Shown one piece after another: positions 36,097 through 47,973 of a stretch of DNA of 64,000 bases. Both the position numbers and the translations under genes were made by a program. Origin of the DNA: Yoonia sp. (GTDB lineage Bacteria; Pseudomonadota; Alphaproteobacteria; Rhodobacterales; Rhodobacteraceae). The notes below the pieces were generated by a model. The model saw only the letters and a list, made by a program, of their open reading frames with translations. It was not told where the DNA came from and ran no database searches. Every line of letters begins with the position of its first letter. The first letter of the stretch is position 1. Location of the stretch: NCBI RefSeq assembly GCF_017854565.1, contig NZ_JAFMHJ010000007.1, positions 1 through 64,000 of the forward strand, read 5' to 3'.

Positions 36097-36728
36097 AAGA
36101 TTGCACCTATCTGGACGGCGGCGCGCACCCCGTCGATCAGGCGGACGCCGATCCGGGGGCCGGCAGCGGCGGGGATATGCGTCATGCCCGCGCATCCCAG
36201 CACCACAGTTTGCACATTGTCTTCGGCGACGGCGCGTTTGATTTCAGCGATGATCCGGGCGTTGGCGGTGTCCGCATCGGTGTCCAACGCCAGCACCGGC
36301 ACGCCGCTGGCGCGGACCCGGCCAAGGCTGCGCGCAAGCCCGTAGGCCTGAATGTTTTCGTGCAAAACGGGGATCGACACGTCGAGCGTCGTCACCACCG
36401 AAAAGCGCGCTCCGGCGAGTGCGGCCAGATGGTAGGCCGCTTGGCCGATGCCAATGACAGGGCAGGTCGCCATGGCGCGGGCGGCATCCAGCCCGGTGTC
36501 ATCGAAACAGCCGATAATGATGACGCGCGCGCCTTGGTGCGATGCCTGCGCGACCAGTTTCAGCAGCGGCGGCACGCAGGCGATGCCATCAGCGGGCCCT
36601 TGAATTGCGGGCGGGCCGTCGTGGGATGTCCAGCCGGTTATGGCCACGCCCGGGCAGGCATCGCGCGCGGTTTGCACCATCGCGTCGGTCATTGACGCGG
36701 TGCTGTTGGGGTTGATGATGATGATCAT
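36093..36728 (-). CDS. Aspartate/glutamate/hydantoin racemase family protein
   Basis: The 211-residue cofactor-free racemase has paired cysteines Cys74 (IIGCFDD) and Cys179 (VLGCAGM), the two acid/base catalysts of the Asp/Glu racemase superfamily, and the N-terminal INPNSTASMT strand that is typical of hydantoin racemases (HyuE). It would interconvert the enantiomers of a hydantoin or amino-acid-like substrate so that the ring-opening enzyme can use both. The start 36728 forms ATGA with the permease stop. Confidence 0.87.
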   Translation of the reverse strand: MIIIINPNSTASMTDAMVQTARDACPGVAITGWTSHDGPPAIQGPADGIACVPPLLKLVAQASHQGARVIIIGCFDDTGLDAARAMATCPVIGIGQAAYHLAALAGARFSVVTTLDVSIPVLHENIQAYGLARSLGRVRASGVPVLALDTDADTANARIIAEIKRAVAEDNVQTVVLGCAGMTHIPAAAGPRIGVRLIDGVRAAVQIGAIL

Positions 36729-37564
36729 AACATGCCCTTGCCCGCGTCCGATCCGGCCTTGGCTTTGCGGCGCGTGGTCCAGAGTGCGACACACAGGAAG
36801 ATGCCGATGATCAGCAGCGAAAATACGGTCGTCAGTGTGCCAAGCGCATAGAGCACGGGCGAGGTGACGTTGGTGGTCATGCCGTAGATTTCCAGCGGCA
36901 GGGTGTTTTTGCTGCCCGAGGTCAGCAGGGTCCGTGCAAATTCATCATAGCTGAGCGTGAAGCCGAAAAGCGCCACCCCGATCAGCGAGGGCGCGATGAT
37001 CGGCAGCACGACATGGCGCAGGGTTTGCCATGACGTGGCACCTTGGTCGCGGGCGGCTTCCTCGTAGCTTTTGTCAAAGCGGTTGAAGACGGCAAACATG
37101 ATCAGCAAGCCAAACGGCAGCGTCCATGTCAGTTGTGAGCCAAAGCCCGACGTGGCCCAGTGGACGGCGATCCCGGCTTGGGAAAACATCAGGCCGACGC
37201 CCAGCGAAATCAGGATCGACGGGATCACCAGCGAGGTGATGATCAGGTAAAACAGGATGTTTGCACCGGGGAATTTCTTGCGAAAGGCCAGCCCGCCCAT
37301 GACCGATACGACCACCGTGGTGACCATGACCATCATACCCAGCACAAGGCTGCGGCGGAAGCTGCCCCAGATGTCGCCGACGGCTTGTTGTTCGAACAGG
37401 TCATGGAACCAATACAGCGACACGCCGCGCATCGGGAATGTCAGCCCGCCGCCGGGGCCCTGAAACGACAGCACAGCGATGGTCAGGGTCGGACCGTAGA
37501 GAAACAGTAAGAACAGCGCAAAGAACGCGGTCAGCACGTAAAATGAACGGGGACGGGGTTCCAT
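36725..37564 (-). CDS. ABC transporter permease, PotC type
   Basis: The 279-residue protein has six transmembrane helices and a cytoplasmic EAA loop (SYEEAARDQGATSWQTLRHVVLPIIAPSL). It is one of the two permeases of a spermidine/putrescine-like importer. It begins one base after the preceding permease gene, whose last codons hold its AAAGGAG ribosome-binding site. Here the transporter probably imports the cyclic amide or a related amine processed by the downstream enzymes. Confidence 0.9.
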   Translation of the reverse strand: MEPRPRSFYVLTAFFALFLLFLYGPTLTIAVLSFQGPGGGLTFPMRGVSLYWFHDLFEQQAVGDIWGSFRRSLVLGMMVMVTTVVVSVMGGLAFRKKFPGANILFYLIITSLVIPSILISLGVGLMFSQAGIAVHWATSGFGSQLTWTLPFGLLIMFAVFNRFDKSYEEAARDQGATSWQTLRHVVLPIIAPSLIGVALFGFTLSYDEFARTLLTSGSKNTLPLEIYGMTTNVTSPVLYALGTLTTVFSLLIIGIFLCVALWTTRRKAKAGSDAGKGML

Positions 37565-37565
37565 C

Positions 37566-38429
37566 CTATAGCTCCTTTCGGATATCGACGAACCGCAGCA
37601 GGATGCCGATTACCAGCAGCACCGTGAGCAGCAGCACAATGGCCGTCGCCGAAGCAGAGGGGTATTGCAGCAGGGCGATATCGTTCGAGATCAGGCGACC
37701 GACGTTGGCCGATTGACTGCCCGACATGATGCGCACCGTAAAGAAATCGCCCATCACCAAAGTGACCACAAAGATGGTGCCGATCATGATGCCGGGTTTG
37801 GTCAGCGGGATGATCACATTCCACAGGATTTGCGCACCGTTGGCACCGCCGTCGCGCGCCGCCTCGATCAGGGATTTGTCGATCCGCATCATCGTGTTGA
37901 AGATCGGCACGACCATGAACAGCGTGTAAAGATGCACAAAGGCCAGCACGACGGAAAAGTCGCTGAACAGCAGCCAGTCCAGGGGTTCGTCGATCACCCC
38001 CCACGAAATGAGGGTGGAATTGGCGATCCCGTTGCGCCCCAGGAACGGGATCCACGAGATCATGCGGATGATGTTGGAGGTCCAGAAGGGAATGGTGCAA
38101 AGCAAGAAAAGCGCGACCTGCCACGTCAGTGTCCGGATATGAAACGCAAGATAGTAGGCCACCGTGAAACCGATCACGCATGTGAACATCCACGTCAGCA
38201 ACGCATATTTGAACGTGTTGAGGAACACCGTGTAAGTCACTGGTGAGCTGAATAAAAATGTGTAGTTCTCAAGTTCGAAGGCGGGGATGATTGAAAATTC
38301 GGTTGCCCGCCAGAAACTGACGACGGCGATCATGATGATCGGCAGCACCAGAAAGATAAGCAGGACCACCGCAAGAGGTGACACCATCAGCCAGCCCATG
38401 AGGCCATTTTGGGAGCGCAGTTTTTGCAT
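37566..38429 (-). CDS. ABC transporter permease, PotB type
   Basis: The 287-residue six-helix permease has the EAA loop SLIEAARDGGANGAQILWNVIIPLTKPGI. It pairs with the PotC-like protein. The start MQKLRSQNGLMGWLMVSPL at 38429 gives the usual short cytoplasmic tail; the 87 residues upstream in frame overlap a hairpin and the binding-protein gene and are not credible. It follows the hairpin behind the binding-protein gene. Confidence 0.9.
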   Translation of the reverse strand: MQKLRSQNGLMGWLMVSPLAVVLLIFLVLPIIMIAVVSFWRATEFSIIPAFELENYTFLFSSPVTYTVFLNTFKYALLTWMFTCVIGFTVAYYLAFHIRTLTWQVALFLLCTIPFWTSNIIRMISWIPFLGRNGIANSTLISWGVIDEPLDWLLFSDFSVVLAFVHLYTLFMVVPIFNTMMRIDKSLIEAARDGGANGAQILWNVIIPLTKPGIMIGTIFVVTLVMGDFFTVRIMSGSQSANVGRLISNDIALLQYPSASATAIVLLLTVLLVIGILLRFVDIRKEL

Positions 38430-38458
38430 GAGGGTCCGGGGGAAGTGTTGCGGGAATG

Positions 38459-38483
38459 GTGGGGCGCCATCACGGCGCCCCAC
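38459..38483 (-). terminator. Hairpin behind the binding-protein gene
   Basis: GTGGGGCGCC-ATCAC-GGCGCCCCAC is a perfect 10-bp stem with a 5-base loop and no T-run, 11 bases past the substrate-binding protein stop. This position is typical of hairpins that protect the upstream message and raise binding protein over permease. Confidence 0.6.
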
Positions 38484-38494
38484 GGCAGATTGCA

Positions 38495-39763
38495 TCAGGC
38501 TGCGACGAATTCGTTCCACTTGCGGACCATGTACTGGTTTTCGTCCATGACGGAATTCCAGCAGGCCACGGCACCCATACGGTCGTAGAATGATCCGCCA
38601 TCGCGAACAGCGCCGGCGCCTTCCATGATGGTGCCCTGTGGGCTGACGATGTCCCCCTGCGAGGCCTTGCCTTCGAACCAGAAACCCCATTCGTCGTCGG
38701 ACATGAAGTCCTTGGAGGTTTCGGGAACGGCGGAATAGTAGCCCTGACGCATCAAGAATCCGCCGGCCCAGCCGGACAGGTACCAGTTGATGTATTCATA
38801 GGCCGCATCCAGTTTGGCCCCATCAAGGCCAGCTGCCAGACCCATGCCGCCACCCCATGACCGGTAGCCTTCTTCGAGCGGCTGGTAGACACAGGGAATA
38901 CCCTGGCTGCGGACGGCGGCAATGGCGGGCGACCACATGGATTGGATGACAACCTCGCCCGATGCCATCAGGTTCACGCTTTCGTCAAACGATTTCCAGA
39001 AGGCGCGGAACTGGCCGTTTTTCTTGGCTTCGGTAAAGATGGCAAGGGTCAGGTCAATTTCTTCGCGGGTCATATTGCCTTTGTCGGGGTAGGTGTATTC
39101 GCCCATGGATTCCACGACCATCGCCATGTCCATGATCCCGATTGACGAGATGTCGAGGATCGACGCCTTGCCTTTGAATTCGGGGTTCAGCAGTTCGGAC
39201 CAATTCGTGATCGGACGACCGATCAGATCGGGGCGGATGCCCAAGGTGTCGGCGTTGTAGATCGTGGGGATCAAGGTCATCCAGCCGGATTGTTCCTGCA
39301 CGAAATCGGTGCCGTTTGCGCCCGATGTAAAGCCGACGGTGTGCGGTGCGGTGCCTTGGGCGATATTGCTTTCCGGGGTCAGCTTGCCGGACAGGAAGGT
39401 GCCGGCGATCTTGTCGTAGTTGGCGATGCGGCTGGTATCCATGGCCTGCAGGTTGCCGGTTGGCCACACCTTTTTGCAGATCCAATATTCAATGTCGGCA
39501 ATGTCAAAGCTGTTGGGCTGGGTCGCCACACGCTGGGTGACTGCGTCACTGTCGAGGGCTGTCATCTCGAGGGTGATGCCCAGATCGTCAAACGCCTTTG
39601 CCGCGATTTCATTAAAGGCGGACACCCCGGTGCCGGCCTGACGCAGCACGATGTTGGACTGCGCCCACACCATGGGTGCGGCCAATGCGGTCGCGGCGGT
39701 CGCAATGCCGGTTTTCAGCAGCGTGCGGCGGCTGAGGCCATTTCGTTTCGTGTATCGTGTCAT
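38495..39763 (-). CDS. ABC transporter substrate-binding protein, PotD type, Tat-exported
   Basis: The 422-residue periplasmic binding protein has a twin-arginine signal (NGLSRRTLLKTGIATAAT, cleavage near WAQ). Tat export implies folding before secretion. The body resembles the spermidine/putrescine or Fe-type group (extracellular solute-binding family 1), with ADIEYWICKKVW and NWSELLNPEFKGKASILDISSIG. It is longer than PotD (about 350). It binds the imported ligand, whose identity is open. Confidence 0.9.
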   Translation of the reverse strand: MTRYTKRNGLSRRTLLKTGIATAATALAAPMVWAQSNIVLRQAGTGVSAFNEIAAKAFDDLGITLEMTALDSDAVTQRVATQPNSFDIADIEYWICKKVWPTGNLQAMDTSRIANYDKIAGTFLSGKLTPESNIAQGTAPHTVGFTSGANGTDFVQEQSGWMTLIPTIYNADTLGIRPDLIGRPITNWSELLNPEFKGKASILDISSIGIMDMAMVVESMGEYTYPDKGNMTREEIDLTLAIFTEAKKNGQFRAFWKSFDESVNLMASGEVVIQSMWSPAIAAVRSQGIPCVYQPLEEGYRSWGGGMGLAAGLDGAKLDAAYEYINWYLSGWAGGFLMRQGYYSAVPETSKDFMSDDEWGFWFEGKASQGDIVSPQGTIMEGAGAVRDGGSFYDRMGAVACWNSVMDENQYMVRKWNEFVAA

Positions 39764-39794
39764 TGATCTCTCCTTGTCGGTGGAAATGCCGCTT

Positions 39795-40775
39795 TTACGC
39801 GGTCAGAGGGTGAAGGCTGTTTGCGTCCCAGGTCAGACCGATCCGGTCGCCGGGGTTGTGCGGGTGGGCAAAGAAATCAGCGTCAGCGATCAGCGCTGTC
39901 ACTTCTTGATCTCCGGCGATTTTTGTCAGGACGGAAACATGGGTGCCCTGATATTCGATGGCGAGAATATCGGCGGCAACGGTGCCTTGGTCCGGTGCGG
40001 TCGTCGTGACGGCATCTGTGCGGATGGCAAAATGACCTTCGGGCAGCGCGATCACGTTATGCCCGCCCATGAATTGCGCGACAAAGCGGGTTTTGGGGGC
40101 GTTGAACACCGTGCGGGCGGGGCCTGCCTGTTCGATCACCGCGTTGTTCATCACCACGACCTCGTCGGCCAGCGCCAATGCTTCGTCCTGGCCATGGGTG
40201 ACGTGGACAAAGCTGATCTGCAGCTCTTTTTGCAGTTTGCGCAATTCGGCCCGCATGCGGATGCGCAGGAACGGGTCGAGCGCTGAAAGCGGTTCGTCCA
40301 GCAGCAGAACCTGAGGGCGGGTGATCAAGGCACGCGCCAGTGCCACGCGTTGCTGTTGCCCGCCCGAAAGCTGATCGGGCAGCCGGTCGGCAAGGGCGGA
40401 CAGGTCGACCAGTTCGAGCATTTCGCCGGCTTTGCCATAGCGCTCGGGTTTGTCGATGCCTTTCATCTTCAGGCTGAAGGCCACGTTGTCGCGCACGCTG
40501 AGATGCGGAAACAGGGCATAGCTTTGGAACATCATGGCGGTGCCGCGTTTGGCGGGGGGCAGGTGGGATATGTCGCGCCCAGCCAGCAGGATGGACCCGT
40601 CACTGACGCTTTCGTGCCCGGCGATCATCCGCAGGGTGGATGATTTGCCACAGCCCGACGGCCCGAGCAGGCAGGTGTAGCTTGCCGATTTGAAGTGATG
40701 GCTGACCGCATCAACGGCGACGGTCGTGCCGTACCTCTTGGTGACAGAAACCAGTTCCAGGTCTTGTAAGATCAC
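39795..40775 (-). CDS. ABC transporter ATP-binding protein, PotA type
   Basis: The 326-residue ATPase has Walker A GPSGCGKSS, signature LSGGQQQ, Walker B VLLLDEPLSALD and a C-terminal TOBE domain (about 240-320). GTG 40775 is chosen because AGGAG lies ten bases before it and the preceding nine in-frame residues look like leader. It is the first gene of the minus-strand operon and is divergent from the GntR regulator. Confidence 0.92.
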   Translation of the reverse strand: MILQDLELVSVTKRYGTTVAVDAVSHHFKSASYTCLLGPSGCGKSSTLRMIAGHESVSDGSILLAGRDISHLPPAKRGTAMMFQSYALFPHLSVRDNVAFSLKMKGIDKPERYGKAGEMLELVDLSALADRLPDQLSGGQQQRVALARALITRPQVLLLDEPLSALDPFLRIRMRAELRKLQKELQISFVHVTHGQDEALALADEVVVMNNAVIEQAGPARTVFNAPKTRFVAQFMGGHNVIALPEGHFAIRTDAVTTTAPDQGTVAADILAIEYQGTHVSVLTKIAGDQEVTALIADADFFAHPHNPGDRIGLTWDANSLHPLTA

Positions 40776-40920
40776 GCTGATGTTTCTCCTGTGTTGTCTC
40801 ATTCAGGCAGCAGGAAGGGGCGCGCGGGCAAAGGTTGATGGAATATTAATGGGGCTGAGTCTTGGGTATGTCGTGATTTTGATCGTTTGCCGGATGCTGC
40901 GCTCAAGAATTGGGCGCAAT

Positions 40921-40932
40921 ATTGTATACAAT
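40921..40932. promoter_or_regulatory. GntR-type operator palindrome
   Basis: ATTGTATACAAT is a perfect 12-bp palindrome midway in the divergent region. Its TTGTATACAA core fits the consensus of FadR/FCD-subfamily GntR operators (tNGTNNACNa). The regulator encoded next door is of that subfamily, so it is the natural binder and would control both directions. Confidence 0.7.
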
Positions 40933-41011
40933 CAGAAGACGAGGCGCGCACAATCAAGGATCTCTTGTTCAATGCACCTGTGTCTGACATCAGCAACAGG
41001 CGAGGATCGTC

Positions 41012-41719
41012 ATGACAAACAAACCTGATATTGCCACGATTGACGCGGCACACCGGCCCGCCCGCGTCCAGACTGTGGCTGATGCGGTGTCGCTTGCGAT
41101 CCATGAACACCGGCTCGCGCCGGGAACCAAACTGGGCGAAGATGACCTGGCTGAGATCTATGGGGTGTCGCGCACGATCGTGCGTGCCGCGTTGCAGTCG
41201 TTGGCCCATGGCCAGCTTGTCGAAATTCGGCGCAATCGCGGGGCTTTCGTGGCGCAGCCCAGCCCCCACGAGGCGCGCGAAGTGTTCGAGGCGCGCGAAC
41301 TGCTTGAACCGCGCACGGCCCGTTCTGCGGCGTTGCATGCGACGCCTGCCGACGTGGATATCCTGCGCACGCATATCGCAAATGAACATGCCGCGATTGC
41401 CGTCAAAGACCGTGGGCGGGCGCTGTTTTTGTCCGGTCGCTTTCATATCGAGATCGCGCGCATTGCCAATCAGGCCACGATCGCAGGGTTTATCGAGACG
41501 CTGATTGCCCGATCATCGTTGATTATCGCGCTATATTGGCGCCGCGAGAGCGCGCTATGTGAAAGCCATGCGCATCATTCGCTTGTGCAGGCCATCGCGG
41601 ACAATGATGGTCAAAGGGCCGAGGAACTGATGCGCAGCCACCTTGTGGACCTGCATTCGACGTTGGATCTGCATCACGCGGCCCCCACGGGCGCGACGCT
41701 GAAGGACATCCTGCGCTGA
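41012..41719 (+). CDS. GntR regulator with FCD domain
   Basis: The 235-residue regulator has a winged helix (KLGEDDLAEIYGVSRTIVRAALQSLAHGQLVEIRRNRGAFVAQP, residues about 40-85) and an all-helical FCD effector domain with the metal-binding pattern (RFHIEIARIANQ, SHAHHSLVQAI, RSHLVDL). FCD domains usually bind a carboxylate through a metal ion. It is divergent from the transporter/hydrolase operon with a matching palindrome between, so it is most likely that operon's regulator. Confidence 0.92.
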   Translation: MTNKPDIATIDAAHRPARVQTVADAVSLAIHEHRLAPGTKLGEDDLAEIYGVSRTIVRAALQSLAHGQLVEIRRNRGAFVAQPSPHEAREVFEARELLEPRTARSAALHATPADVDILRTHIANEHAAIAVKDRGRALFLSGRFHIEIARIANQATIAGFIETLIARSSLIIALYWRRESALCESHAHHSLVQAIADNDGQRAEELMRSHLVDLHSTLDLHHAAPTGATLKDILR

Positions 41720-41764
41720 CATCGGACCGGGGTCCGGCACGGGCGCGAAAAAGTTTGGTCCCAA

Positions 41765-41778
41765 TTGTCCTAGGTCAA
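41765..41778 (+). promoter_or_regulatory. CRP/FNR-family-like dyad upstream of phaC
   Basis: TTGTC-CTAG-GTCAA matches the FNR/FixK consensus TTGAT-N4-ATCAA at 7 of 10 positions, in a highly symmetric form. It lies 114 bases before the phaC start. Similar dyads precede atpD and acsA. Confidence 0.45.
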
Positions 41779-41891
41779 AGTACCGCGCCTGCGTTTGGCC
41801 CATCATCACACCGTAACCATGTTGCCGGCCGGGCGTTCTTTGCGATGCAACGCGGGAATCGCTGCCATCAGTGGCTGGCGAAGGGGCTGAA

Positions 41892-45640
<3,749 letters not shown>

Positions 45641-45644
<4 letters not shown>

Positions 45645-45928
45645 CGATCAAACCCGACAAACCCGCCGACGATATCGTCCAGCATGCCAGACGGAAAAAA
45701 GCCGCGCGCGATCATCCCGGACCCAGTCCGCTGCGGGGCATAGGCACCTTTGGCATGATCGGCTGGTCGATTGCCGTGCCGACGGTGGGCGGCGCATTTC
45801 TGGGGCTTTGGCTGGATCGGGTGGCGCCGCAACGCTTTTCATGGACCATCGCGCTGATCCTTGGGGGCGTGGTGTTGGGCGCGTTCATCGCCGGCATGTG
45901 GGTTGGCAAGGAGGGGCGGGACGAATGA
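45641..45928 (+). CDS. atpQ: N-ATPase accessory membrane protein AtpQ (AtpI/AtpZ-like)
   Basis: The 95-residue protein has a basic N-terminus (RRKKAARD) and two transmembrane helices (IGWSIAVPTVGGAFLGLWLD and IALILGGVVLGAFIAGMWVG). It corresponds by position and size to AtpQ of N-ATPases, related to the AtpI/AtpZ assembly or magnesium-uptake proteins of other operons. ATGA overlaps on both sides. Confidence 0.85.
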
Positions 45929-46224
45929 TGTCGGTTGACTGGAATGCGGTGATGCTGGGGCTTGGGATCGGTGCCGTCGTCAGTGCGGCCTTTTTCAAAG
46001 GACTTGCCCTTGGGATGCGTCTGGCGCTGGGCGCGGCCCAGCCGATGGGCGTGTTGTTGGTCAGTGCGGGGCTGCGGATCATGGCGCTGCTGGGCGTCGG
46101 CTGGGCCATCGTCTGGCAGGCGGGGCCGTGGGCATTGGTTGCGTATGGCACGGCGTTTTTCATCATCCGGCTTGTCGCCACAACGTTTGTCAGGGCTGGG
46201 TTGGGCGCCGGTGGCACGCCATGA
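45925..46224 (+). CDS. atpR: N-ATPase membrane protein AtpR
   Basis: The 99-residue protein has three hydrophobic helices and conserved-looking arginines inside or next to them (GLRIMALLG, IIRLVATTF). AtpR is found only in N-ATPase operons, and its arginines have been proposed to face the extra glutamates of the c-ring. ATG 45925 overlaps the atpQ stop; GGAGGGGCGGG is upstream. It overlaps atpB by 4 bp. Confidence 0.85.
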   Translation: MMSVDWNAVMLGLGIGAVVSAAFFKGLALGMRLALGAAQPMGVLLVSAGLRIMALLGVGWAIVWQAGPWALVAYGTAFFIIRLVATTFVRAGLGAGGTP

Positions 46225-46916
46225 CGCTGACGCCTGATCAGATCATCGTTTTCGTCGCTTGGGGCATATCGGTCAATGCGACGGTTGTTTTTACCTGGGT
46301 TGTCATGGCGTTGCTGACGGTTGCATCAATGCTGATCACCCACAATTTGCGCCCTGATGTGCCGCCAAGCCGTTGGCGCACCACGTTGGAGGTGATCGTT
46401 TTGGGGATTCAGGGGCAGATACATGAAATCACCCGGCGTCCCGCACGCCAGTTGCTGTATTTTTCGGGGACGCTGTTTCTTTTTATCGCCACGTCCAACC
46501 TTTTGATGGTTGTTCCGGGCTTTCAGCCGCCGACGGCATCGCTGTCAACGACGACAGCATTGGCCCTGTCGGTCTTGGTGGCTGTGCCGTTGTTTGGGAT
46601 CGGTAGCCGGGGGGTCGTTGGATACCTGAAAACCTATCTGGAGCCGTCTTTTGTCATGCTGCCGTTTAATGTCATCTCGGAGTTTTCGCGCGGTATCTCG
46701 CTTGCGATCCGGCTTTACGGCAATATCATGAGCGGCGGCGTCATTGCAGCAATCTTGCTGAGTGTCGCGCCGTTTTTCTTTCCCGTTATCATGGACGTGC
46801 TGGGTCTGCTGACGGGATTAATCCAGGCGTATATCTTTGCGATCTTGGCGACGGTCTATATTTCCAGCGCGACAGCCGCCACAAAACCTGCCCAGCCCGA
46901 AGAGGAAACACAATGA
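46221..46916 (+). CDS. atpB: N-type ATPase subunit a
   Basis: The 231-residue membrane stator carries the ion half-channels. The essential arginine is Arg164 in SLAIRLYGN; the last helix LLTGLIQAYIFAILATVYIS matches the family. The start is at 46221 (ATGA overlap with atpR). It works with the c-ring to couple ion flow to rotation. Confidence 0.92.
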   Translation: MTLTPDQIIVFVAWGISVNATVVFTWVVMALLTVASMLITHNLRPDVPPSRWRTTLEVIVLGIQGQIHEITRRPARQLLYFSGTLFLFIATSNLLMVVPGFQPPTASLSTTTALALSVLVAVPLFGIGSRGVVGYLKTYLEPSFVMLPFNVISEFSRGISLAIRLYGNIMSGGVIAAILLSVAPFFFPVIMDVLGLLTGLIQAYIFAILATVYISSATAATKPAQPEEETQ

Positions 46917-47200
46917 CAGAACTTGCCATTATTGCGGCCATATCAATCTTTACCGCAGGATTCACCGTGTCATTTGGCGCATTGGGGCCTGCCCTTGGCG
47001 AAGGGCGTGCCGCGTCCACCGCGCTGAATGCGATTGCGCAGCAACCAGACGCCGCACCGACGATTTCGCGGACATTGTTTGTGAGCCTTGCGATGATTGA
47101 ATCCACGGCGATCTATTGTTTCGTGGTCGCAATGATCCTGCTTTTCGCCAATCCATTCTGGAACGCGGCGCTGGCGGCCGCACAGGCTGCGGGCGGGTAG
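46913..47200 (+). CDS. atpE: N-type ATPase subunit c
   Basis: The 95-residue hairpin of two helices has the ion-binding Glu63 in IESTAIY, the E-S-T-x-I-Y pattern seen in sodium-binding c subunits. Helix 1 has a second carboxylate, Glu30 in LGEGRAAS, where sodium-type rings have Gln. Two carboxylates per hairpin is characteristic of N-ATPases. Ion choice (sodium or proton) cannot be fixed from this: the one N-type c-ring studied in detail, from Burkholderia, was reported proton-coupled. Confidence 0.92.
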   Translation: MTELAIIAAISIFTAGFTVSFGALGPALGEGRAASTALNAIAQQPDAAPTISRTLFVSLAMIESTAIYCFVVAMILLFANPFWNAALAAAQAAGG

Positions 47201-47202
47201 CT

Positions 47203-47973
47203 GTGTCAATCGACTGGATCACCGTCGCCGCCCAGCTGGCCAATTTTCTGGTTCTGGTCTGGCTATTGAAACGGTTTCTGTACCGTCCCATTCTGGACGG
47301 CATTGATGCCCGTGAGGCCGAGATCAGCGAGCGGATGAAAGAAGCCGCGCAAACAAAGGCCAAGGCCGAAGCGGCACAGTCGGAGTATCATGACCAGTTG
47401 GCGGCCTTGCATTTCGAACAATCGGAAATGACCGATGAGATGCGCCACAAGGCAGAAAAGCAGCGCGATGCATTGTTGGCTGAAACGCACGAGCGGCTGG
47501 AGCAGGAGCGCGCCGATTGGCAGGCCCATCTTGAAGAAGAAACGCGCAAATATACCGCCAAGCTGCACCGTGCTGGCGCGGGCGCGTTGTTAGCTTTGAC
47601 CCGTAAGGCGTTGACTGATTTGGCAGATGAGAGTTTGGAGTCTCGGATCGCGCATCATTTGTGCGAGAAAATCGCGTCGATGAAACCAGACCTGCAGCGT
47701 GCGGCGGGAGATGGCCCCGAGGCCGTTATCGTCAGTCATGATGCTTTGTCAAAAACGGCACAAGATGAAATGACAGCACAGCTCGGGGCGGTTTTTCCCA
47801 AGGCGTCATTGCGGTTTGAAACGGATGCCGATCAGGCACCGGGGGTTATCGTGCGCATCGGCGGCGCGCAGCTTTCGTGGACTGTGGACACCTATATCGA
47901 GGGTCTGGATGCGCTGATGGAGGAGCAGTTCGCAGTGATACCGGACGCCAAGGTGCCGTCGCATGTACACTGA
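47203..47973 (+). CDS. atpF: N-type ATPase subunit b, long form with delta-like C-terminus
   Basis: The 256-residue protein starts at GTG 47203, two bases after atpE. It has one N-terminal membrane helix ([27 protein letters not shown]), a long charged coiled coil (about 35-150), and a globular C-terminal part where [24 protein letters not shown] resembles the end of delta subunits (GG..VR.GD...DGS...RL). Normal b is about 160 residues. N-ATPases have no separate delta gene, and none is present here, so this tail probably replaces it at the top of the stator. Confidence 0.88.
   Translation: MSIDWITVAAQLANFLVLVWLLKRFLYRPILDGIDAREAEISERMKEAAQTKAKAEAAQSEYHDQLAALHFEQSEMTDEMRHKAEKQRDALLAETHERLEQERADWQAHLEEETRKYTAKLHRAGAGALLALTRKALTDLADESLESRIAHHLCEKIASMKPDLQRAAGDGPEAVIVSHDALSKTAQDEMTAQLGAVFPKASLRFETDADQAPGVIVRIGGAQLSWTVDTYIEGLDALMEEQFAVIPDAKVPSHVH

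Noticed and set aside
46913-47200. Firm claim that the N-ATPase pumps sodium
   Set aside because: The EST-Y pattern suggests it, but Glu30 replaces the sodium-ring Gln and a studied N-type c-ring was reported proton-specific.
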